Part shown: one piece after another, positions 36,801-47,200 of the stretch
How the letters are laid out: every line of letters starts with the position of its first letter
Position numbering within the stretch: the first letter of the stretch is position 1
Source: Helicoverpa zea
Lineage: Eukaryota > Arthropoda > Insecta > Lepidoptera > Noctuidae
Reading direction: 5' to 3'
DNA: 64,000 nt
NCBI RefSeq assembly: GCF_022581195.2
Contig: NC_061482.1
Location: forward strand, 6,758,001 to 6,822,000
Made by a program: the position numbers and the translations under genes
The notes under the pieces: model-generated
What the model was told of the DNA's origin: nothing
Database searches by the model: none
The model's input: only the letters and a program-made list of their open reading frames with translations

Positions 36801-37020
36801 AGAGTGCTACGCAGAATGGACACTAGCGGCGCTCCTGTATTACGCGCTGAAGGAGGGAGCAGCCTCCGAGCAGTCTGCACGTATGGCGGCCATGGACAAC
36901 GCCACCAAGAACGCAGCCGAAATGATCAAGAAGCTAACCCTGCTCTTCAACAGGACCCGGCAAGCCGTCATCACTAGAGAACTCATTGAAATCATATCGG
37001 GAGCCGCGGCACTCAAGTGA
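30851..37020 (+). CDS. ATP synthase gamma subunit-like protein (diverged paralogue)
   Basis: The gamma subunit is the rotating shaft of mitochondrial F1Fo ATP synthase. Exons 30851-30942, 31357-31589, 35668-35831, 36294-36458 and 36754-37020 join in phase to give 306 residues. Family motifs are clear: RLKSIKNIQKITKTMKMVSA at the N-terminus, MTSDRGLCGGVHSGVARRIK in the middle and EQSARMAAMDNATKNAAEMI then FNRTRQAVITRELIEIISGA at the C-terminus. Three things are odd. The protein starts directly at the first mature helix (MVQLKQVSIRLK), with an in-frame TAA 12 bases upstream and no acceptor between, so no separate presequence is encoded. Residues about 63-99 form a Lys/Asp/Pro-rich insertion (DKKKKKAAAPPPP) where relatives have a short loop. 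Middle regions differ from the strongly conserved insect form. It is probably a second, possibly testis-type, copy; that is an inference. Confidence 0.85.
31070..31316 (-). repeat. 5'-truncated SINE body with target duplication
   Basis: Same body as 17746-18139 (for example AACTGCGTTGGGGTCGGCTT and GTAACGACTGCCAAGGATGT) without the tRNA head. Twelve-base direct repeats with one mismatch flank it (31058-31069 CAGCTTCACATT and 31317-31328 CAGCTTCAGATT). This is the pattern of a 5'-truncated copy. It lies in the first intron of the ATP synthase gamma-like gene. Confidence 0.7.
31770..32110 (+). mobile_element. hAT transposon relic
   Basis: Translation from 31883 reads TNDLISIFPNTAIALRILLT then LPVSV; after a frameshift it continues from 31975 as SVERTFSKLKILKNDLRST. 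This is the C-terminal dimerisation region of hAT transposases (related to the usual SERSFSKLK motif). End-like sequences CAGTGGCGTAGC and GGGGGCGGCAAA lie beside it. The fragment is internally deleted and frameshifted, so inactive. Confidence 0.65.
32284..32395 (+). repeat. (CAT)n microsatellite joined to a LINE-type 3' tail
   Basis: CAT repeats are followed by CAGTCCACTGCTGGACATAG and GCCTCTCC. Same tail type as 3057-3133, in an intron of the ATP synthase gamma-like gene. Confidence 0.6.
34192..34819. mobile_element. 628 bp TIR/foldback element
   Basis: Left end AAAGGACAATGGGCGATTCT pairs with right end ATTCTTGCCCAATCTCCTTT (several mismatches). Further in, GGTCCAAATGTCCACCATGA and its complement pair well, and an inner pair includes TATAGCAAAA/TGGCTATAAC-type text. 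No transposase is encoded. It lies in the second intron of the ATP synthase gamma-like gene. Confidence 0.6.
35415..35598. mobile_element. PIF/Harbinger-type MITE, copy 2
   Basis: Shares CTACACGGTGCAAGTAGCTT, GCATGTTGAGGCACATG and GCATTTTAAAAACGT with the copy at 20850-20982. The right end, ATCGTGTAGACGCACC, mirrors the start. It has about 50 extra interior bases compared with copy 1. It ends 70 bases before an exon acceptor at 35667. Confidence 0.6.
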
Positions 37021-37622
37021 AATATTTTCTATGTTATTTATTTTTGTGTTAATGCTATTTTATTGAATGTTACATATTTTTAATTTAGTGCACTTGATGC
37101 GTTATTATAATGTTGTAAGTATTTTATATAAATGTTTTATTTCATTTGTTATTGTGTCAAGACTGCTTCGAATTAGCGAGTAGATATTGTCATAGTTATG
37201 AAAAAAATGACTTAACCAGACATTAATAATACAATTAGGAAAGCATTGTTGCCTAGATATATGGACCCTGGTAAGCGTTTACATAAGATTAAACATATAC
37301 CTAGGTAAACAAAAATTTAGTAAACAAATAGAAAACAAGCAAAAGTAAAAATTTAATTATCACAAATATTACAAATCAACTTCACCTTCATGCACATCAC
37401 ACATAGAACATAGCTTAGAGAGCTTCAACAGGATTTCCACAGCATTGAACATTAATAAATCACAGAGTTGCAGTAAAGAGTTATTTTATACGTGACACGA
37501 GTTCTGATACCTCAGGTTATCTTACATATAGAGTAGCGGATTGGATGTGGAGATTGTTCTTATAGGTTTGGGAAGCAAGAGAACACAACAACAATATAAA
37601 TACGGTCCTATAGCTAAGTGGG
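37021..37622. other. Convergent 3' region of two genes
   Basis: About 600 bases between the stop codons of the ATP synthase gamma-like gene (+) and the glycine cleavage H gene (-). AT-rich, no open frame of note. An ATTAAA-type poly(A) signal on the minus strand near 37353 could serve the H-protein gene. No clear AATAAA was found for the plus-strand gene. Confidence 0.45.
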
Positions 37623-40600
37623 TCAATGGTCTTCCAGGTACTTGTCGTAGGTGGCCTGGTCCATCAGTTGCTGCAGCTCCTCGGGCTTTGCAAGCTTCAC
37701 GCGGAACAGCCAGCCCTCGGAGTAGCATGATTTGTTGATCAGCGCTGGCTTTGATTCAACCTCTGTGTTCTTTTCTGTCACCTGAAATGTGTGTAGAGAA
37801 TTTATGAGATTATGCGGCAAGAGGTAAGGCAAGTGATCTTGACTTCCAGATTTTCTCTTCTAGAAAGACTGTACTTACTGTACTGACTGTCTTTTGCTTG
37901 AATATTTAAGGTCATTATTGACTCAACCTCCTCGTCAAGTACATATGTTGGGGTTGCTTTCCAGCGGATGCAGCTGAGTAGGTATCAGTATTTTACATGA
38001 AGTAAGGTAACTGCTTATCCGATCACTCCAACCCAGTTACCAAGGCAAATACTCCTAGGCAAGGCTGGATTTTGGGCTTAACTTCTGACTATTCGTAACG
38101 ACTGCTGTAATATTTGGATGCCCGCCAAGCCTCACTAATTTAACGTGCCTTCCGAAAAACGGATTAATTCGTCATGATAAGATGGTCACCCATCGAATCC
38201 TACCGCACTAAGCGTTCTTTAACCTTATCATCCATCGACTACAATACGATTCTAGAGTTTTGGCTGTTGCAATTTATCTTTAGCTGTGAATACAGGCTAT
38301 TAACAATGAATGCCTGTAATAAAGGCGCCCAAACAAAACTGCTATGCGATGTGACACTATTTTGTTAGGCAACCAGTTTGGTAGGGTAACCATACTTTCC
38401 AGTGTATCGTTTTTGTGGGCATGGGGCATGTTGACAATATACTCGCATCGCATCGCAGTTTTGTGTGGGCACCCTAACATAGAGTGGAAGCTACTGACCG
38501 TGCCTGATACAGGACTGTAGACTTCACTGGCCGCCTTGACACTCTCCAGAGCACCGCACTCGTCCCCAGCTTCGATGTCTTTGCCCACGTCTGGTAACTG
38601 CACGTAAACCACCTCGCCCAATGCATCCTGGAAATTCAAAAATAGAAGTGTGATTTTTTTTCTATAAATACTTTGTTTTATACACCACTATTTTTTAATT
38701 AGTGCAAATACTTAAAGGGCTTATTTAAAAAGTTCTTAGTATTATCTATGCAAAGTTTCAAAAGCTAATATTCATAATCAGCAAAGTTATTAGCGATAAG
38801 ATGGCGATAAGTTATATTCAAAAATGTCACTCAATTCATGGGAACATTGTACAGGTAATTCCAAGTCATTCATAGTAGTATTCATTAATCATATTCTGTC
38901 GCTCTCGCATTCGCGTGCTCTCGCTCGAGCTTGCCCCCTTGATTCAATTATGAATTTACCAAATAAGACAAATTTTCCTGGACAATTTTGGGATTTCGTT
39001 TTTTTTTGTTTTGATTACACAAATATGATCAGTAACGGGTACAGATAGAGCCCCATTTTTTTGTGTACTAATTAAAAAATAGTGGTGTATTTATAGGGTT
39101 TGTACAAGGCAGGGCAATGACAATAAATGTGCTTGTAAGTTCCTAAATACACACATGAACCGTATTGTTTCTTAAGTTCGTGAATAATAAAAGATTAAAT
39201 GCAAACCATGTGTTTGTCAAAAAATATATACTGATATCTAGTATTATCTAGTTTTCAAAGTAAGGACAGCAGCTACAATTGTTTTTCCGGAAAACTGATG
39301 ACATTAATATTGTTAAACGCAGCATCAAAAAGCAATATCTAAAACAACTCTAAAAGTAACAGAATCTTAATAATAAAACTCAATAAGTTCACCAGTGACC
39401 CAACAATTAAAGTTAAAGTTTGAGATAACCGTTAATTAGTACCTACACTGGACAGTCAATGTACGGCGAATATTGCGCGGCGCTCTCATACTGACCTCTA
39501 GTAGTACACAGATATAACCAGTGTGGAGTGGTACGTATCTACAGAAAACTATTGAAATAAAACAATGTTTTCTGACTGTTACCAAGAAACCGAGTGTAGG
39601 GTCGTGGTAAAGACGCAAACGGAGTAGTTTGATCTAGAAAATGTGCACGCGCTACTAAAAAGATGTCAGAGGCCTGCAGGCGGACTTGAGAAAACTCTGA
39701 CACTAGGGCTTGTTAGGTAATTAAACCTGCAGTTCACTCGATAAGACCACAAGATTGAAAACTATCTAAGAACACCTGCCTAATAATATATCTAAACAGA
39801 GTATTTTAATAGTCTATGAAAACGCCAAGTCCAAGTGAAAGTCTCTCGATCTTTTTTTAGGGTTTTGTTGCTGACGTTATTGAAAAAAATCTTAAAGTCA
39901 CAATCAAAAGTTTTCAGGAGCTTAATTAGGTGTTTTAAATGGAAAATGAGATCATTGCAATACCATCAATAAGAATTGTACTGACCTGTGCATAGTTAGA
40001 GATGCCGACTGTCCCAATGTTATCGCTCACTGACACCCACTCGTGCTTCTTTGTGTAAAATCGTGCTGCAAAACAAAAAATTGCCATAAAAAATATCAAT
40101 CGAGCCATTAACATTCTAATGACCTAAATTAATCAATGTCGCAGTGTAGGTACCTAATCGATTTTTCATAAATAGGTGATACCTAGTGTTTTAAAAAATT
40201 TCTTACAGATACGCATTTTTATAATCAACGCAAAGCTTAGCATTCGCCAGAGCGCTCGAGCATTCCTTTTTTTTAATAATAACAATATTGTCATGGCACA
40301 GCAATAGATATAAGTAAATGTATCCAGACTATAGTTCGGCCATTCAGAGAATGCGTTCCTGACACGTCGCGATTGAACTGACGACGTAATAACATTCATT
40401 GATTATTGATATAATAATGTTGTTTTAATGCTCCTCAATTGTTAAAACGGTAAACAACCAGCAAAAATATTTTTATCGTAACTGCAACGCCATTGCAAAG
40501 TTACGTCGTCAGTTCAATCGCGACGTGTCAGGAACGCATTCTCTGAATGGCCGAACTATAAATACGAAAATTTTAGAAAAACTGCATGTTGAAGGGGAAA

Positions 40601-41463
40601 ATGCATGTAAATAATGACTAGTTCTATAGCTTACATTTAATATGGTACCAAAATTTTGGCTTACTACGCCATAAATAGGGATCTATGCTCTATTCAGTAA
40701 GAGTTTCGCAACGTGCTACTGTATTTATGAGTAACAGAATAGGGTGAGATAGTGCCAAGGCGACCGTTGCGTAATCTTCTTGACCACGACTGATAACGGA
40801 TACGAATATTATGCTTATTAACTATTTATTGGAACTTTTTGAATGTAACCAGTCGATAATTGAGGTCAAACTTTTAGATCCCTCAGACATTAGACCCATT
40901 GTTTCCTTTAATGCTCCTTAACGCAGTAGGATTGTTTGCTACAAGAATGTGCATCAAGAATTCCCATTTGGAGACAGTTGGCAAGCCTTTGATCCAAATA
41001 GCCCTAAATGAGGTCAATATCATTAAGGAATATGTTTAACAAATTGTCACTTTTCGTAAATAATCACCCAAACTGTCCCACTTTTGTAAACAAGACAAAC
41101 TCATCACGGGAAAGCAGGAATGTGTGATGTATAGATAAGAAAGGTTCATTAACAAAGTGGATGTGTGACGACTGTCCATGACTGGGATGGTTGATGTTCC
41201 CTGGGGGAGGCCTACGTTCAGCTGTGGGCGGCAATTGGCTGGTATGATGATGATGATTAATCATAGTAAGCAGCTCAGCGGATTATATAGGTTTGTGGTT
41301 CTTTAAGGGTATTCTTTGCAGAAATTAGGATATAAGTAGTTTCAAGTAATTAAGTGTGAGGTGTATGGAGTTAGTTACCTTTATTTTCTGTGCTATAGAG
41401 TGCTCGGCCGCAGCATCGCGTAGCTAGCCTTGAGGTTACACGGAGAACGTTACACACAACCAT
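37623..41463 (-). CDS. GCSH: Glycine cleavage system H protein, mitochondrial
   Basis: A mitochondrial lipoyl carrier that shuttles the aminomethyl group between the P, T and L proteins of glycine cleavage. Exons in transcript order: 41463-41379, 40065-39986, 38627-38499 and 37781-37623 (TGA at 37625-37623). Phases match and the product is 150 residues, close to family length. The first exon encodes a basic, Arg-rich presequence (VLRVTSRLATRCCGRALYST) suited to mitochondrial import. Mature protein begins ARFYTKKHEWVSVSDNIGTV. The lipoylated lysine is Lys86 in GALESVKAASEVYSP, and the end reads INKSCYSEGWLFRVKLAKP. Introns contain a decayed SINE, two TIR elements and AT-rich DNA. Confidence 0.95.
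37920..38165 (-). repeat. Decayed SINE body
   Basis: Contains ATATGTTGGGGTTGCTTTCC and GTAACGACTGCTGTAATATT, recognisable as the SINE body of 17746-18139 but with many changes. It lies in the last intron of the glycine cleavage H gene. A shorter fragment (TTTGGGGTCAGCTTCCATTC) lies at about 36070-36095. Confidence 0.5.
38681..39089. mobile_element. 409 bp MITE-like TIR element
   Basis: Perfect 23 bp terminal inverted repeats: left 38681-38703 begins TACACCACTATTTTTTAATT and right 39067-39089 is the complement. No transposase. It lies in an intron of the glycine cleavage H gene. Confidence 0.65.
40330..40560. mobile_element. 231 bp MITE with perfect 60 bp TIRs
   Basis: Left arm 40330-40389 and right arm 40501-40560 are perfect complements over 60 bases; the end reads TATAGTTCGGCCATTCAGAG. 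The TA at each outer end could be a Tc1/mariner-type target TA. It lies in the first intron of the glycine cleavage H gene. Confidence 0.8.
41160..41262 (+). repeat. Decayed LINE-type 3' tail
   Basis: Contains GGGGGAGGCCTACGTTCAGC and ends in GATGATGATGATT, the same tail type as 3057-3133. It lies in the first intron of the glycine cleavage H gene. Confidence 0.45.
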
Positions 41464-44215
41464 TATTTGACTAATTTCTGAAATAAAAAAAGATATCAAC
41501 ACTCAAAACTAGCAAGTTAAATAGACACCCTACAGAAGGTAAGACTAAAACTTTATAATCTGATGTTTACTATGATCAATTCATCATTATTAATTTAATA
41601 ACCGTGATTTACGAAAGAACTGTTAACCAAAAACCATAATTGGAAACCAAAATTACTATATAAAATACTAATAAGCACGAATGTAAATTAATAAATAAAC
41701 ATGTTTTTTTGTCTATCCACATTTTTGTTATCAAATATAACGTATTATTTTCCAATAAGTAGTATAATGTTGAGCTTACCTAAATCGGCGTGGGGTGACG
41801 TACGCACAGGGCGGCGATTGGTACAGCAGTGCGGGGCGACGCGCGCGCATCTCTACAGCACTATCATCTTCACCATACCGTAGAGAAACGCCGAAGGTTC
41901 ACTTACGTTAACGAACAATATTTTATAAGACTGGCATCCTATCCGTAGGTAAAAAAGCGTAAAATATAAATATTAAATTTAAAAAACCGCCGCTAAAATC
42001 TAACTATGAAATAGTAAAAAATTATACAAAGCGTATAATTTTTAATATACCTATACTTTAACAACGGGGCACCACGTCAATGGTTACCTCAAATAATGCT
42101 TCACTTGACGGACTTGAAAGCACCCTGTATTATCTTATTATAGTTTAGGTAGTCTTACTGCATCCAAAAATCTCACGTAGTAAGATTTCTGCTTACTTAA
42201 CTTTATGTTGTGCTGTGAATCCAGTTACCCCTAACTTTGGTATCATTATCACCGACTACTACCCAACTATACAAATTATTTTGACCATTTGAGGATATTG
42301 ACATTTTGCGAGGCCACAGCACAATGAAACAAAAATCATTATTTATATTTTGTAATAATTGTTATGATTTTTTTTTAGTTTTCTGAGATAATGAAAATGG
42401 TAAACTTTTTTGGAAGCTTTTTTGACATGTCTGTATCAAATTGTTTAAGCTCTTTCAATTATTATATCAACTCAGACCTAGTGTGTCTTATCAAGTACTT
42501 ACTTTTTCGTCTTCGTGTACCTAGAAAACTAACTCAAGTATGTATGAAGTATCACGTTTCAATCTGGCTCCATATGTTGTCAGGTAAAATCCAAACAGGT
42601 TAACTTTAGCATTCAAATTTCGAATATTTTAAGTGATGAACAATTCGTCCAGCATCTTGCATAAGACACACAGATCTCGGTGAAGTGACACAGATGTCTT
42701 TGACAATGTGTTGTGCACGGCAGATAGCTTATCAATATGACGACACCTCGCTGGGGGTCGCGTGTATCACTCTGTTTGTACGATATCAAACAGTAAGTAT
42801 ATGTATAGTATAGGCAATCAATTAGAGCGTGCCTTCTTTGACCAAGTTTCGTATTCTAGCAGTTTTCTGCGGTTTTGCTCGCGTCCTGAAGAAATTGCTT
42901 TACAGTACTTCCAGCACACAGATCTGTCTATAGTCCTTCTTTATAAATGAGGTTAACTTCTACATGTAACCGTAAGACGATTATTAACTATTATTTTCCC
43001 CTTGGTTTCACCCACATTCTGAGGGATTTTTGCTCGTACCCGTACAAAGACAGCCCATATTAGTCCGCATAAATCAGTTCAGTAGTCTCAGAGCTCTTAG
43101 GGTACAAACTGCAGAAAAGTGTCTCCTAATTATTATATTAGGTACTATAGATTATTTTTAACCCCGACTCGTTTGTTATTTATGTGCCCCTTGTTTTATT
43201 TTATTTTAAGTAAGTACTAATCATGCTTTGCAACGCACGTAATAAAATTAGTTCAGACGTCATGGAACTTCGTATGATTCGACATGCTGAAAGAAAATCA
43301 TTATTTTACTTCAAAATAACGCGTAATACTGAGTGATTGTACGTAAACAATTACGTGTTGTAGTTAACAAATAAACTGAGATAACAACTGATACAGAATC
43401 TACCGCTCTAGCTAACCTTGGGTTCAAGACGGATAAATAAAACATCACGTTAAACTTAACTTAAACCGTTTATTTGAACTTTGATGATTTGTTGCATTCT
43501 GAAGCGTAACAAAACGGAAAATAAGGTTTAATTTACGCGTGACAATGCTTCTCTGGATCTCATAGAAGAGGGCGTTATGGTACAGCATGATTGTATGACA
43601 TTATACTCTGCACCTCAACCTGTGGTGTGTAGCGTAATAATAAATGCGAATCGGTACGAATACGTGCGGCTCACAATATGCACTCAACGTGTCTTGATGA
43701 AATAGCAGAACATTTGCGTATCAGAACATTTTATTCGTGTAATCAAGTACAATACAAAATAGAAGCTTATCATAATCTTAAGTAATTATTGACGGGTATT
43801 TTTCATAGTTAAAAAATAAAAATATTTAGTACATCTAGCGTGTACGGCTTTTGTTAGAATTGTAACAAAAATATCGATATTGGTACCTAATAATAAAATG
43901 TTATGTATGTTGTACCCATTAATGTCGATGCTTATTAAAGTCCTATGTAAAACTTAAACTCTTATATCTATATAAGAAGCTGACTTAAACTTCTGGTTTT
44001 TATGGCTTATCCATAGGATCCTATAGAATATCAAGCTGTTGGGACATGAATTATTTTGTCTATCAGATATCGTATCTTTAACAATCTATAAGACAGTTGC
44101 TAACTAGACATGAAGGACTAAATCCCAAGTATTTCTGACGTAGAAGTGATGTAAAGCAACTAGTATTTATATGTATAAGGAGGCCTATAGACGTGTAAGT
44201 AAAAGCTGTGCAGTA
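41464..44215. other. Intergenic region with no recognised gene
   Basis: It lies between the 5' end of the glycine cleavage H gene and the 3' end of the transporter gene (both minus strand). AT-rich. A decayed Lep1-like piece lies near 42980-43060 (TTGGTTTCACCCACATTCTG). A minus-strand AATAAA at 43735-43730 may end the transporter transcript. Open frames here have no support. Confidence 0.45.
43730..43735 (-). terminator. Candidate poly(A) signal of the amino acid transporter
   Basis: TTTATT on plus reads AATAAA on minus, about 480 bases after the stop codon at 44216. No closer canonical hexamer was noted. Confidence 0.4.
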
Positions 44216-47200
44216 TCACAGGTAGCAGGGCACAGCCATGGAAGTGCTGAAGATGGCACTGACTGCACTGATGGTGGCCGCGATACAGCCCACTACGCCG
44301 AGCGCGATCACCTCGTAGCATACCATCTTCATCCAGCTGGGCACCTCGCTGGTGAAAACAATATTTGTTAACAGATGGCCATAGAACGGTAAACTTAATC
44401 ATTATTATATATTTTTTTTTTGAAGGTAAGCTGGCACAAGAAATAACGGTAGTTTAAGTCAGAAGTACATATGTAGGTAACTAAAAAATAACCAACTTTT
44501 CAGGCATCAAAATTGAAGGCAGGGACAATAAATAAAGTGAATAAATACTGGATGATAAATGAAATGAACAGCATTCTCTCTGTGATAGTCACCTACCTTC
44601 AATTTAAAACTAAAAAAATACCAATTTAGATAATGTAGCATTTGGACTAAACAGTATCGCTTTTCGCAGAATTTTGATGAAGGCATTACTTATCATTATG
44701 AATGACTTAGCTAATTACGTAAATAGGTCTTAACGATTTCATTAATAAGTAGGTGAGAGGTGAATATAAAATGGGTAATTATGTCACTGAAACTTAATTC
44801 CGGTACTTTGAGAAGATTCATTAAATAACAACCTACACAACCTACAATAAGAGAAAGTGAATCTGCTACTAATTCACCTAAGAGAATGTGAATCAAATTA
44901 TCGCTAAATAAATCAAATCTAGTATTATTTGATACGCTGGTAAAATTATACTTAGACAACACCCTTATATGACCTTTTGCGTTAAGGAGCTGCAAAAAAC
45001 TTACACAGGGGTTTGTCCTTCCCCGGCGGGCTGGCCGATAAGCTTCAAGTAGCAGACGGAAGGCAGGATGTAGGTGAGGAGGGCGATGGTCGTAGCTCCG
45101 ACGAGCGCCAACAGAGTATAGAAACGAGGAATGCTCTCGCCGATGAACAGGATCCCGAGCATGATGGATACACGGACGACCATACGCCAACCGGTGGAGT
45201 CTGGAAAATAAGAAGTACAAATATAGTCAACTTTTCACTTCTCCGCTAGAAGGATAAAATGAAAATAAGGGACAGTACCTATCACTTTCACATTAAATTA
45301 TAATTAACAGTGATTGCAATTAAACAGTCATCATATGAACCACAGAAAGTACAGTCTCATTACTCTTTACAGGCACTTTCATATTCAAATCTACATAACT
45401 AGCTTCCGCCCGCAGTTCCGCCTGCGTGGTGTGTTGAATAAAAGGAGCCTTTGTATTAATCCAGGGTACATATCTACTTACCAAACTTCAACCGAATCGG
45501 TCCAGTCACTTTTGCGTGAAAAAATAAGAAACGTACATCCATACATTCTCAAAAAGTTTCACATTTATAATATTAGTAGGATAGTTAGATTAGTAGGATT
45601 CTCAAGCTCATAGCGTACCTCTGGGGACATTGTAGAGCTCTTCAACCTCCTGGCAGACGGGGTTGATGATGATGATGAAGGCGGACAGCAGATGCACGGC
45701 CATCAGAATGTTGGCAGCCAGCGTGAGGGGGGTGGCGGACATGGAGAGAGCCACGTTGGGCAGTACGCGCTCTCCGTACACCGCGTAACCAGCGATAGCC
45801 ACCAACAGGTACAGGATCAAGACAGCTGTGTAACATCAAAGAAACATTATTCAAAATCAGTTTATTTTTTTATAAAGTTTTTTTATCAGTTTTTTTATTA
45901 ACTTTAACGTTAATTGCTTGACAAAAGTTGTTTGGAAACTTCTGTGTCATCTTAAGTGATACGAGTAAAGGTTCTCTTCGTTGGTTCTACGGTAAAATTA
46001 ACTGATTGAAATAAAACTTTTGCCCAGCTTAAGTTCACCAAAAATGGCACAAAACTCGTGACAAACCGCAAGACCTATTTTTGCATGCTATAAAACATGT
46101 GGAGCTATGTACATCAAATAACAATAAAAAAACGGAGGTAATAAAAACATACCCAAAAATCCATATTGTACGCTCTTTCCAAACTTGGTCTTGTCGGCCA
46201 TGTCGTTCTGAATGGTCGGGAATGTGGAGGCTCCACCGAAGGCGAACATCATGGTGCCGGTCGCCAGGAAGAAGTCCATGAAACCGTGGATGCCGTAGCG
46301 GTACGTGAACGGCGAGACCTCGTTCATCATCTCGATGAAGTACAGGATGCAGGCCACCAGCGAAGATCCGAATGCAAGGATGCCCATCAGGCTAAACAGA
46401 TTTTTCTTTGTTAGTATGTTGAACGAAATATGTAGTTCATAGGGGTAATACATGTAGAAGTACATAAATAAGTTCATATGTACATGTACTCCCAGTACAT
46501 AAGGTAAGCTACTTAAAGTACACAGGGAAGTACAAAAAACATGAAATAAACCCCGCACTCAGAGACATTTAATGATTACTTAAGTCACTCCCTAGTGAAG
46601 GATCATTAAAGAAAACCTTTACTAAAAAATGCCTTAATTGACCGTTAAAGGTCTCTGAGTGCGGGGGTATGTATGACATCACAAGCAAGGTCGAAATCTT
46701 TTAGAACTTACTGGAAGTCTTTGGGTGTGCCGAAGAACAACAGCGGTGTCATGGCGCCAACAACGATGAGGTACCAAGTACAGATGGTGAGGGTAGGGAC
46801 GAGGGACAGGAGTACTGCCTCGATGATCTGAGCAGCCAGCAGCAGGTACACCACCGATGCGCCGAAGAGAGTCACGATCATCGCCATTGATACCACCACA
46901 CTGAGGATAGCATATAATACAGGGTTAGATCATGGATATTCTAAGTACTGCTTACTTGTACAAGTATTACGAAACATAAATGTATACAGTATTGTGTTTT
47001 GTTAAGAAAAGATCACGCTGAAAAATCTAATTAGGTGTATATTAAATGTCAAAAATTTTTACTTAAATATTTTGGGGGCGTACTTTGACTACAAAAGTTA
47101 CTCTGGTGGTATGGTGGAGAAAACTCACCTACCCAGATAGACTAAAACCACAAAGATACCTATCATAAAATAAAAACTGTATGCCCGTCTGAGCATTCGT

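Noticed and set aside
44711..45220. 169-codon frame on the minus strand
   Set aside because: Overlaps the transporter exon at 45005-45200 in the wrong frame and continues into intron.
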